Shown here: piece after piece, positions 1 to 4,955 of the stretch
Layout of the letters: each line of letters opens with the position of its first letter
How positions within the stretch are numbered: position 1 is the stretch's first letter
NCBI GenBank assembly: GCA_001751005.1
Contig: MAXL01000338.1
Coordinates: forward strand, 1 to 6,401
Source: Desulfobacterales bacterium S5133MH16
GTDB taxonomy: Bacteria; Desulfobacterota; Desulfobacteria; Desulfobacterales; UBA11574
Reading direction: 5' to 3'
DNA length: 6,401 nucleotides
Made by a program: the position numbers and the translations under genes
Notes under the pieces: generated by a model
Databases searched by the model: none
The model's input: the letters and a program-made list of their open reading frames with translations, nothing else
Told to the model about the DNA's origin: nothing

Positions 1-7
1 AAATTTT

Positions 8-46
8 GTAATCATGAGGCGTACTTTTCGTACGTTGAATGATTAC
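8..46. repeat. Imperfect palindrome at window start
   Basis: The arms GTAATCAT (8-15) and ATGATTAC (39-46) are exact reverse complements. A second stem CGTAC/GTACG (20-24 and 30-34) closes a 5-base loop inside them, with G-U or mismatched positions between the two stems. The hairpin and the flanking sequence to about position 90 resemble interspersed intergenic elements I associate with Desulfobacterales; that family assignment is from memory and is an inference. It lies upstream of the universal stress protein gene, and it is open in that gene's frame, so it can be mistaken for coding sequence. It could also act as a terminator for a gene to the left, but no T-run follows the stem. Confidence 0.55.
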
Positions 47-113
47 GAAATGCAGCACAACGCAGAAGTTGGACTTTTTACGAGACCGTCAAATTTTATT
101 CATAGCTTATTAA

Positions 114-119
114 AAGGAG
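114..119 (+). promoter_or_regulatory. Ribosome binding site deciding the Usp start
   Basis: AAGGAG sits 8 bases before the ATG at 128. The alternative ATG at 14 has no comparable site, so this motif decides the start codon. Confidence 0.85.
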
Positions 120-127
120 CGTTTAAA

Positions 128-586
128 ATGGAAATCAAAACAATATTATGTCCGATAGATTTCTCGGAAATCTCCGCTAACGTTTTGGAATACGCGGTCT
201 TTTTAGCGTCTCATCATCATGCTGAGCTTCTGCTGCTGCACGTAGTGGAGCATCTTCATGAATTTGAGCATTACCAGATCCTTGTTTTCACGCCGCAGGA
301 ACTTGCTGAAAAAATGGAGAAGCATGCATATGAAGAGCTAAACAAGTTAACCCAACAAATCAAAAAGATCATTAAAGTGGAAACCGTCACACGGCAGGGC
401 AAGGCCTTTGTGGAAATCATTAAAGAGGCCAAGGAAAAAGATATGGACTTGATTGTGATGGGCAGTCACGGCAGAACAGGCATTTCGCACATGCTCATGG
501 GCAGCGTTGCCGAAAAAGTAGTTCGCAAAGCCCACTGTCCGGTACTGATTGTCAGAGACAAAAACACTCAATTTGATATCCCATGA
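128..586 (+). CDS. UspA-family universal stress protein, single domain
   Basis: A 152-residue cytoplasmic protein with one complete Usp domain. It opens with the family's typical first strand (KTILCPIDFSE) and has the ATP-binding signature G-x2-G-x9-G-S near the C-terminus (GSHGRTG, then MGS), followed by the last strand CPVLIVR. ATP binding is therefore likely, and such proteins usually act as dimers in stress, starvation or redox responses; the specific role here is unknown. I choose the ATG at 128 because AAGGAG (114-119) lies 8 bases upstream and Usp homology begins at once. The frame stays open back to an ATG at 14, but those 38 extra codons run through a palindromic repeat and do not look like protein. 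It appears monocistronic: the next gene starts almost 200 bases downstream. Family call is certain, function is general. Confidence 0.95.
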   Translation: MEIKTILCPIDFSEISANVLEYAVFLASHHHAELLLLHVVEHLHEFEHYQILVFTPQELAEKMEKHAYEELNKLTQQIKKIIKVETVTRQGKAFVEIIKEAKEKDMDLIVMGSHGRTGISHMLMGSVAEKVVRKAHCPVLIVRDKNTQFDIP

Positions 587-779
587 AAGCAAGCCCTTTT
601 ATGGGAATAAACGATGCGGTCAAAAAAATAATATGCTGATTTGATGCCTGTCCCCATGCTTGAGGATAAGCGCAGCGGCATCTGCCATGTGTCGATTGAG
701 GATGTCTTATGAGCGGTAACATGAGAAACTTTATTCAAAAAATTTTTCCCAAAATGGAATTGCCGATGGTTAAATGCAC
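587..779 (+). other. Spacer with two ATGA-linked mini reading frames
   Basis: This gap has no strong terminator and no promoter I can defend. It holds two tiny frames: 644-712 (22 codons plus stop, no Shine-Dalgarno) and 709-783 (24 codons plus stop, with GAGG at 698-701, 7 bases before its ATG). The first overlaps the second by ATGA at 709-712, and the second overlaps the ATG at 780 of the DUF1007 gene by ATGA. The peptide of the second is MSGNMRNFIQKIFPKMELPM followed by VKCT. Either could be a coupling leader peptide or chance; they could also be debris of a decayed gene. There is no homology I recognise. Confidence 0.3.
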
Positions 780-1391
780 ATGATTCGTTTGGGAAAGCAG
801 GTGTTATGTCTGATTCTTTTTTTGAATGCCTTGTGCATGGGCTCCGACGTGATCGCCCATCCGCATGTATTTATTGTCCAGCGATTGGAAATCGTATTTG
901 ACAATCACGGTTTGGCAGGATTTGGGGTGGAGTGGCGGTTTGATGAGATGTTCGGCAACATGATCGCTATGGATTACGATCAAAACCAAAACGGCATAAT
1001 GGAACCGGCCGAAGTTGTAGCGGTGAAAGAGAAAGCGTTCTCATATATCGCTGAATACGATTATTTTATTTTCGTGAAAATCGATGGTCAGTCCTTCAAG
1101 ATCAAGTGGATCTCGAATTTTAACGCGGTGTTAAAAAACGGAAAGCTTTCCTATCACTTTTTTGTGCCGTGCCATGTGAAAGCCCGCGAATTGTTTAAAC
1201 ACATCGTCATCGCCGTATATGATCCCACATATTATACCGCCATCTTCTTCGCCCAAAAACGGCCTGCACGGGTTAAGAATGGAGATCGGTTTGTGATCGA
1301 AAGCGCCATTAAAGAAGACAAATCCACCTCGATTTATTTTGGTATGATCAATCCCTGGGCACTATTTCTGAAATTCAGGTTAAAGTCATGA
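780..1391 (+). CDS. Exported DUF1007 protein (COG3683-like) with EF-hand loop
   Basis: A protein of about 203 residues of the DUF1007 family, whose members are commonly encoded next to NicO-type nickel/cobalt transporters and are annotated as periplasmic components of uncharacterised transport. Using numbering from the ATG at 774, residues 4-28 form a signal peptide (Arg/Lys, a hydrophobic core LCLILFLNAL, then a polar stretch ending in A-H), and the mature part begins with the typical HPHVF. Residues 69-80 (DQNQNGIMEPAE) fit a canonical EF-hand loop: D1, N3, N5, G6, hydrophobic 8, E12. The conserved YDPTYY motif is at 149-154. Two ATGs (774 and 780) are possible; 780 is preferred slightly because it shares an ATGA with an upstream mini-frame, but neither has a good Shine-Dalgarno. 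The stop overlaps the next gene by ATGA, so the two are translationally coupled. Likely role: accessory protein for metal uptake or efflux, mechanism unknown. Confidence 0.85.
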   Translation: MIRLGKQVLCLILFLNALCMGSDVIAHPHVFIVQRLEIVFDNHGLAGFGVEWRFDEMFGNMIAMDYDQNQNGIMEPAEVVAVKEKAFSYIAEYDYFIFVKIDGQSFKIKWISNFNAVLKNGKLSYHFFVPCHVKARELFKHIVIAVYDPTYYTAIFFAQKRPARVKNGDRFVIESAIKEDKSTSIYFGMINPWALFLKFRLKS

Positions 1392-2299
1392 GAATCACGT
1401 TTTTGTTGCTTTACCTTTTGGTTGTTTGCATTCTGGTTATACAACACCCGGTCTTTGCGCAGAACCCGTTTACCGCCAAACCGCAATCAAAAGTTCATCA
1501 TACAACGACACATCCTGCTGCCAAGAATATGTTTCTGTCCTTAATCACCCGGTGGCAGCACCGACTCAACCAGAAAATGTCGGATCTGGTGCGTGAGGCC
1601 AAGGAAACCCATAGCCCGAAACCTTTGGTCTTTCTGTTGTTGGTTGCTTTTGCCTATGGTATGCTTCACGCGGCCGGCCCGGGACACGGCAAAGTCTTAG
1701 CCATATCATATATCTTATCTCAGCGTCCGAAATTATTACGAGGCATGCTTTTCGGCGGCTCTATTGCTCTGTTTCACGGTTTGTCGGGAATCATGTTCGT
1801 GCTGATCATCCACATTATTTTACAAAAGAGTGTCACAGGAACATTGGAAGATGTAACCCGCATCACCCAAATTATTAGCTTCAGCCTTATTGCCTGTCTG
1901 GGTTTGGGTATTCTGATCAAAAGCAGTTACAGATGGATAAAAAGTGCAAAAGGCGGTCACCCGGCTTATAATGGGAACCATAAGCGCCATCTCTATGGTC
2001 CTTTGTTATCCGCATTGGTGGTCGGAATGATCCCATGCTCGGGGGTGGTGATGGTCATGCTGTTTGCCCTGTCCATGAAACTGGTCGGATTGGGTATTAT
2101 GCTGGGGATTACCATTTCTATGGGCATGGCCCTAACCATTACATTCGTCGTAGTGATGGTTATGTCAGGCAAAGCCGTCTCGCTGGGCATGGTTGGAAAG
2201 CATGGCCGCCTGGCGGTTGTGATCGAGAATTTGATTGAAGCAATAGCCGGTTTTATGATCGCAGGCCTGGGATTGCTGTTTTTAGCCGCTGTCATTTGA
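1388..2299 (+). CDS. NicO/RcnA-type nickel/cobalt transporter, inner membrane
   Basis: A 303-residue polytopic membrane protein of the NicO family. Residues 1-25 are a signal-like hydrophobic segment ending in VFAQ, followed by a probably periplasmic stretch to about residue 77. The family signature HAAGPGHGK is at 94-102 at the end of the next membrane helix, and its histidines are expected metal ligands. Further helices lie near 121-145, 162-178, 206-229, 234-260 and 283-303, with the second family motif GMIPCSG at 213-219. Histidines cluster at 37, 38 and 42, and again in the loop 191-201 (H191, H198, H201), as in metal-handling loops of relatives. Its ATG overlaps the stop of the DUF1007 gene. 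The family contains both importers and exporters (RcnA exports Ni/Co), so direction cannot be decided; no recognisable RcnR or NikR gene or box is visible. No terminator hairpin follows. Confidence 0.9.
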   Translation: MRITFLLLYLLVVCILVIQHPVFAQNPFTAKPQSKVHHTTTHPAAKNMFLSLITRWQHRLNQKMSDLVREAKETHSPKPLVFLLLVAFAYGMLHAAGPGHGKVLAISYILSQRPKLLRGMLFGGSIALFHGLSGIMFVLIIHIILQKSVTGTLEDVTRITQIISFSLIACLGLGILIKSSYRWIKSAKGGHPAYNGNHKRHLYGPLLSALVVGMIPCSGVVMVMLFALSMKLVGLGIMLGITISMGMALTITFVVVMVMSGKAVSLGMVGKHGRLAVVIENLIEAIAGFMIAGLGLLFLAAVI

Positions 2300-2431
2300 T
2301 TGCTGCTTTACTCGCCTTGGCCGGCTTGTTTCATGATAATATAGAAAGAAAGATTGTCGGAAAAAATTGGGTTCCTGCAACTTGTAAGAGATTTTAATGA
2401 TGTTTTATGGGTTGATAGGATAAAAAGAAAA

Positions 2432-2618
2432 ATGGTCAAAGAAACAAAACCCAAGGACCCATTAGGTGTTGATAAGGGGTTGGTCTCGATGTTCCTCAAA
2501 ATGTCACCCGAGGAACGCTTGCAGGCCAATGATAAAGCGGTACGTACCATTATGGAGCTGAAGAAATGCCTACCAGCAGCGAAAAACCAACAGGCGCGGA
2601 CCTAAGCGCAATACTTGA
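2432..2618 (+). pseudogene. Small basic partner protein of a nucleotidyltransferase, frameshifted
   Basis: The reading frame from ATG 2432 encodes a small charged protein (PKDPLGVDKGLVSMFLKMSP, then EERLQANDKAVRTIMEL). After codon 43 the frame continues only as a nondescript tail to a stop at 2603-2605. Moving forward one base at about 2561 gives RNAYQQRKTNRRGPKRNT and a stop at 2616-2618, a basic tail that fits proteins of this kind which I remember sitting directly before a nucleotidyltransferase gene. An extra A in the A-rich run 2561-2566 would explain it. AGGA (2417-2420) lies 11 bases before the ATG. The frame also runs back to a TTG at 2354, but nothing supports that start. Function unknown; possibly the small half of a toxin-antitoxin-like pair. 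The frameshift is seen by comparing frames, the family memory is inference. Confidence 0.6.
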
Positions 2619-2700
2619 AGGACTCATAGAGGCGGGCGTCGAATTTATTTTGGTGGGCGGCCTTTTTGTTCTCCCTCCGGCTGGTGACGGCGTGTTATGA
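2566..2700 (+). pseudogene. Truncated nucleotidyltransferase-like gene, N-terminal fragment
   Basis: A 44-codon frame starting inside the small partner gene. After a polar leader it reads LSAILEGLIEAGVEFILVGG, which is the first helix, first strand and GG motif of a minimal nucleotidyltransferase fold. In complete members about 150-250 further residues follow, including an acidic D-x-D that binds metal. Here the sequence changes right after VGGL to a short unrelated tail (FVLPPAGDGVL) and a stop. No D-x-D is present, so the product cannot be active. The break point is near 2665. The stop overlaps the Shine-Dalgarno of the following gene. The partner frame upstream is also broken, so the pair is probably decayed together. 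Confidence 0.6.
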
Positions 2701-2712
2701 GGTCATGTAACA

Positions 2713-3231
2713 ATGGAAGATTCAGAAGAGAAAAAAGCAGGGGTGGAAAAAGCAGGAGAGGATCTGTTTAACTTTGCGATTAACCGTGAGGATATTAAAA
2801 CGCTTATGTCACATCTGCCGGAAGACGCGGACATCAAGCGGGGCAAGGTTGAATACGAACTCCAGATACTGAAAATTATCAGCATCGGCTGGAGCATATC
2901 CTATTATCTGGAAAATTGTGCCCAGCAAAACCAGCTTTTAGAGGGTTACTGGAAGGCGGTTCATGAATTTTCACAGAGCATATCTACAACAACCGGATTG
3001 ATGATCGGCAATAATATTGATTATTTTCAAATACTAAAAGAGCGTCTGGATATGTATATAGCTGCCATGACCCAAAAACCCGACGCACCGGAGCCTGCAG
3101 TTGTAATAGGACCGGAATTTGCCAGGACTTGCGGTAACATGGATGACGTATTCACGGTTATGACCGGCTCAAGGATGTTCATCGCAACCATCGGCAACGT
3201 TAAGGAATACCTTGAGACCATAACACTATAA
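2713..3231 (+). CDS. Hypothetical helical protein, 172 residues
   Basis: I do not recognise this protein. It is soluble-looking, with no signal peptide and no convincing membrane helix; the most hydrophobic part (about 52-66, ILKIISIGWSISYYL) is broken by polar residues and reads as an amphipathic helix. The N-terminus is very acidic and lysine-rich (MEDSEEKKAGVEKAGEDLF), residues 45-120 are probably a helical bundle, a proline-rich hinge (DAPEPAV) lies at 124-130, and a second short globular part follows. Cys69 and Cys140 are the only cysteines. GAGG at 2699-2702 lies 10 bases before the ATG and overlaps the stop of the broken nucleotidyltransferase, so an intact translation signal was kept next to the decayed region. 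It is followed by a 55-base gap and the HAD gene. Codon pattern and length support a real gene; no function can be given. Confidence 0.75.
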   Translation: MEDSEEKKAGVEKAGEDLFNFAINREDIKTLMSHLPEDADIKRGKVEYELQILKIISIGWSISYYLENCAQQNQLLEGYWKAVHEFSQSISTTTGLMIGNNIDYFQILKERLDMYIAAMTQKPDAPEPAVVIGPEFARTCGNMDDVFTVMTGSRMFIATIGNVKEYLETITL

Positions 3232-3286
3232 AACTCAGATAACCCGTTTATTTCATATCATATTCGAACAAACAAGGAAGGAACTC

Positions 3287-3757
3287 ATGATGATAATTGA
3301 TATTCCGGGATATATCAGATTAGAAATCAAACATGTTGTGTGTGATTACAATGGGACCATTGCTGTTGACGGAAAGCTGATTGACGGGGTTCGTGAGATT
3401 ATTAATGAGCTTTCCAAGGATATAGAGTTTCATGTAATTACCGCTGATACTTATGGATTTGTTGAACGTGAACTGGAAAATGTTAATTGCAAGCTGGTAA
3501 AGATATCCAAGCAAAATCAAGCCCATAGCAAACTTGAGTATGTTTCGGCTATCGGGAAAGACCATACGGTTTGTATGGGCAACGGGAATAATGACAGATT
3601 AATGCTAAAAGAAGCGTGTTTGGGAATTGCTTTGGTTCAAGAAGAAGGTGCTTGCGTTGAAACCTTACTGTCTTCAAATGTTGTTTGCAAAAGCATCATT
3701 GATGCATTTGGTTATTTTAAGGAACCCAAACGGCTGATGGCAACGTTAAGAAGATAA
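3287..3757 (+). CDS. HAD-superfamily protein, soluble P-type ATPase-like (COG4087)
   Basis: A 156-residue stand-alone HAD fold, about the full length of the group called soluble P-type ATPase, which corresponds to the phosphorylation domain of P-type ATPases without membrane or actuator parts. Motif I is DYNGT (D20 nucleophile, N22, T24), motif II is TAD around T52, motif III lysine is probably K82, and motif IV is GNGNND (98-103, D103). In phosphatases position D+2 is usually Asp and acts as general acid; here it is Asn. Motif IV begins GNG rather than GDG. The same replacements are, as far as I recall, typical of this group. Substrate unknown; it could be a slow phosphatase or a regulator. 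The start ATG at 3287 follows AAGGAAGGA (3274-3282); an ATG three bases on is the only alternative. The gene is last before a convergent minus-strand pair. Confidence 0.85.
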   Translation: MMIIDIPGYIRLEIKHVVCDYNGTIAVDGKLIDGVREIINELSKDIEFHVITADTYGFVERELENVNCKLVKISKQNQAHSKLEYVSAIGKDHTVCMGNGNNDRLMLKEACLGIALVQEEGACVETLLSSNVVCKSIIDAFGYFKEPKRLMATLRR

Positions 3758-3793
3758 GAAATTCCATAGAAATAATACATTTCAAATTTCTTA
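3755..3793. terminator. AT-rich inverted repeat between convergent genes
   Basis: TAAGAAATT (3755-3763, including the HAD stop codon) and AATTTCTTA (3785-3793) are exact 9-base complements around a 21-base loop. The site is between convergent genes, where a two-way terminator is expected, and a T7 run lies 30-odd bases downstream on the plus strand. The stem is AT-only apart from one G-C pair and the loop is long, so it would be weak. Confidence 0.25.
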
Positions 3794-3862
3794 CCGGCAT
3801 TGCCCTTTTAATAATTTTATCTTTTTTTAAATACTATCTCCAAGGGTGGTGCAATGTTTGGG

Positions 3863-4147
3863 TTAAGTTGAATCTCCTGCATTATCGGGAGCAATTTCTT
3901 TAGCCTTTTTAAATTTCTCGGATGCTTCTTCCTTTCGGCCAAGGGCCGTCAATGCAAAGCCGCAGCCGTACAACGCAGGTACAAAGTCAGGCTTGACTTC
4001 TAAAGCCTTCTGAAACTTCCCGACAGCTTCTTGGTATTGCTGCAACTCTACAAGAGCCACTCCCCAACTGCACCACATCTCGGCATTTTCGGGTTGTTGT
4101 TTTATCGCCTCTTTAATTTTTTCAATTGTCTCTTGGTACTGTTTCAT
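3863..4147 (-). CDS. Small TPR-repeat protein
   Basis: A 94-residue protein made almost entirely of tetratricopeptide repeats. A partial repeat covers residues 1-20. Two complete 34-residue repeats follow at 22-55 (W25, G29, A41, F45, A48, P53) and 56-89 (G63, A75, F79, A82, P87), each matching the TPR consensus positions. There is no signal peptide, so it should be cytoplasmic. TPR proteins bind other proteins; the partner is unknown, but the preceding gene ends only 10 bases upstream on the same strand, so the two are likely co-transcribed and may work together. GAGAG (complement of 4154-4158) lies 6 bases before the ATG, within the end of the previous gene. Confidence 0.88.
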   Translation of the reverse strand: MKQYQETIEKIKEAIKQQPENAEMWCSWGVALVELQQYQEAVGKFQKALEVKPDFVPALYGCGFALTALGRKEEASEKFKKAKEIAPDNAGDST

Positions 4148-4157
4148 GGTTATCTCT

Positions 4158-4562
4158 CTATTTGTTCGAATCTTTTTTCAGTTTTTCTTCCAGTTCAGCA
4201 AAAAGATCCCTTTGCTTTTTTGCCTGTTTGGCTTGAAACGACTCTATTTTCCGGGTAAAATCTTTTCTGGAATTCTGAAATGCTTTCAGGGATTCTTCAA
4301 GATTGTCCTCTTTTTTGCCTTTGGGTATTTCTTCTATTTTTAAGTGGTTTTTGATAAAAAGGCGGGTCCCGAAGCCACCTTCAACCACATCAACAATCCC
4401 GATCTCTTTAAGCTTTTTACAGATGAAATTGCCCTGTTCCAGAGAAAAAGATATAATCCGGCAAACCTGATCCATAGAAGGAGGCGTAGAATTCTGGTGT
4501 GTAAGAACTCTTATCGCAGCGACAACAAGATGGGCATTGGAATAAAAATCTGAGTGTTCCAT
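4158..4562 (-). CDS. Probable winged-helix protein with C-terminal coiled coil
   Basis: A 134-residue protein in two parts. Residues 6-75 look like a winged-helix fold: a helix at 9-22, a helix at 29-40, a likely recognition helix at 41-55 (LEQGNFICKKLKEIG), then a two-strand wing around IVDVVEGGFGTRLFI. The rest (80-134) is highly charged and helical, rich in Lys and Glu, suitable for a coiled coil. I recall similar proteins in Desulfobacterales but know of no tested function, so DNA binding is an inference from the predicted fold. It is the first gene of a two-gene unit with the TPR protein. Upstream, no good Shine-Dalgarno precedes the ATG at 4562; the upstream DNA is A/T-rich and contains two GGTTCAA copies on the plus strand. 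A later start would cut into helix one, so this start is kept. Confidence 0.75.
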   Translation of the reverse strand: MEHSDFYSNAHLVVAAIRVLTHQNSTPPSMDQVCRIISFSLEQGNFICKKLKEIGIVDVVEGGFGTRLFIKNHLKIEEIPKGKKEDNLEESLKAFQNSRKDFTRKIESFQAKQAKKQRDLFAELEEKLKKDSNK

Positions 4563-4643
4563 GATAATTGGAAAAAAAACGGTTCAAAATTTGTATTTAA
4601 GGGTTCAAGAAAAATTAAATTTACAATTTTGGGAGTTGAGGCG

Positions 4644-4715
4644 CCCGGCTGGCAAGGCACGAAAACTTAAGGAATATCAAGCATATTTCGAGTTTTCGTA
4701 ACGCAGCCAGTCGGG
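4644..4715. repeat. Long imperfect palindromic element
   Basis: Outer arms CCCGGCTGG (4644-4652) and CCAGTCGGG (4707-4715) pair with a single G-U; inner arms ACGAAAACT (4659-4667) and AGTTTTCGT (4691-4699) pair exactly; AATAT/ATATT near the apex adds a short top stem. Together they form a hairpin of about 70 bases. A second small hairpin, GGATGC/GCATCC (4714-4719 and 4724-4729), follows and competes at one edge. The sequence to about 4760 resembles intergenic elements I associate with Desulfobacterales (inference). It separates the divergent minus-strand pair from the enolase promoter. Confidence 0.7.
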
Positions 4716-4798
4716 ATGCATCGGCATCCAAAATGTGAAGTTATTTTTGAGTGAGCCCTAAGGTCAAACAATAAAATAGCTTATCGTATTCCCGCTTC

Positions 4799-4827
4799 TT
4801 GACATAGTAATGTTAGGAGAGTAACAT
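4799..4827 (+). promoter_or_regulatory. Sigma-70-type promoter for enolase with overlapping dyad
   Basis: TTGACA (4799-4804), a 17-base spacer and TAACAT (4822-4827) match a vegetative promoter, with a perfect -35 and a 4/6 -10. Transcription would begin near 4834, giving a leader of about 120 bases before the enolase ATG. The spacer and -10 hold a perfect inverted repeat, AATGTTA-N6-TAACATT (4809-4828), so a regulator bound there would cover the -10 region. Confidence 0.6.
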
Positions 4828-4832
4828 TTATT

Positions 4833-4894
4833 TTTATCTTGTCAAGCTGCAAAAGTGAGAATGTTGGTGGGCGCTGCAAAAAAGGAAAGATAAA
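4833..4894 (+). other. Enolase leader with inverted and direct repeats
   Basis: TTTATCTT (4833-4840) and AAGATAAA (4887-4894) are exact complements that would enclose a 46-base loop. Inside it, GCTGCAAAA occurs twice (4846-4854 and 4873-4881). Short frames at 4861 (10 codons) and 4901 (9 codons) have no convincing Shine-Dalgarno. The leader does not match a riboswitch I know. Confidence 0.25.
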
Positions 4895-4955
4895 TTCTAC
4901 ATGGAAAATTCACACGAGTTGCAAGAATAACCCATAACCATTAAAGGAGTAAAAA

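Noticed and set aside
14..127. N-terminal extension of the Usp protein from ATG 14
   Set aside because: No ribosome site, translates a palindromic repeat, and the Usp fold starts exactly at 128 behind a good AAGGAG.
594..612. CCC-TTTTAT-GGG as a terminator after Usp
   Set aside because: The stem is only three pairs and no T-run follows.
587..773. Nickel/cobalt riboswitch or NikR box before the transporter unit
   Set aside because: I searched by eye and found no matching dyad or recognisable riboswitch core.
1993..2295. Minus-strand frame of 100 codons opposite the transporter
   Set aside because: Low-complexity composition rich in Thr, Ile and Pro; a shadow of the membrane protein on the other strand.
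2308..2550. Minus-strand 80-codon frame
   Set aside because: Opposes the small basic protein, whose plus-strand reading has coherent motifs; no ribosome site or known motif.
4031..4553. Plus-strand frames opposite the TPR and winged-helix genes
   Set aside because: Phe-rich translations mirror Lys/Glu codons of the minus-strand genes; those genes show clear domain patterns.
4901..4930. Nine-codon frame MENSHELQE as an enolase leader peptide
   Set aside because: AAGGA is 14 bases away, too far, and there are no regulatory codons or attenuator hairpin.
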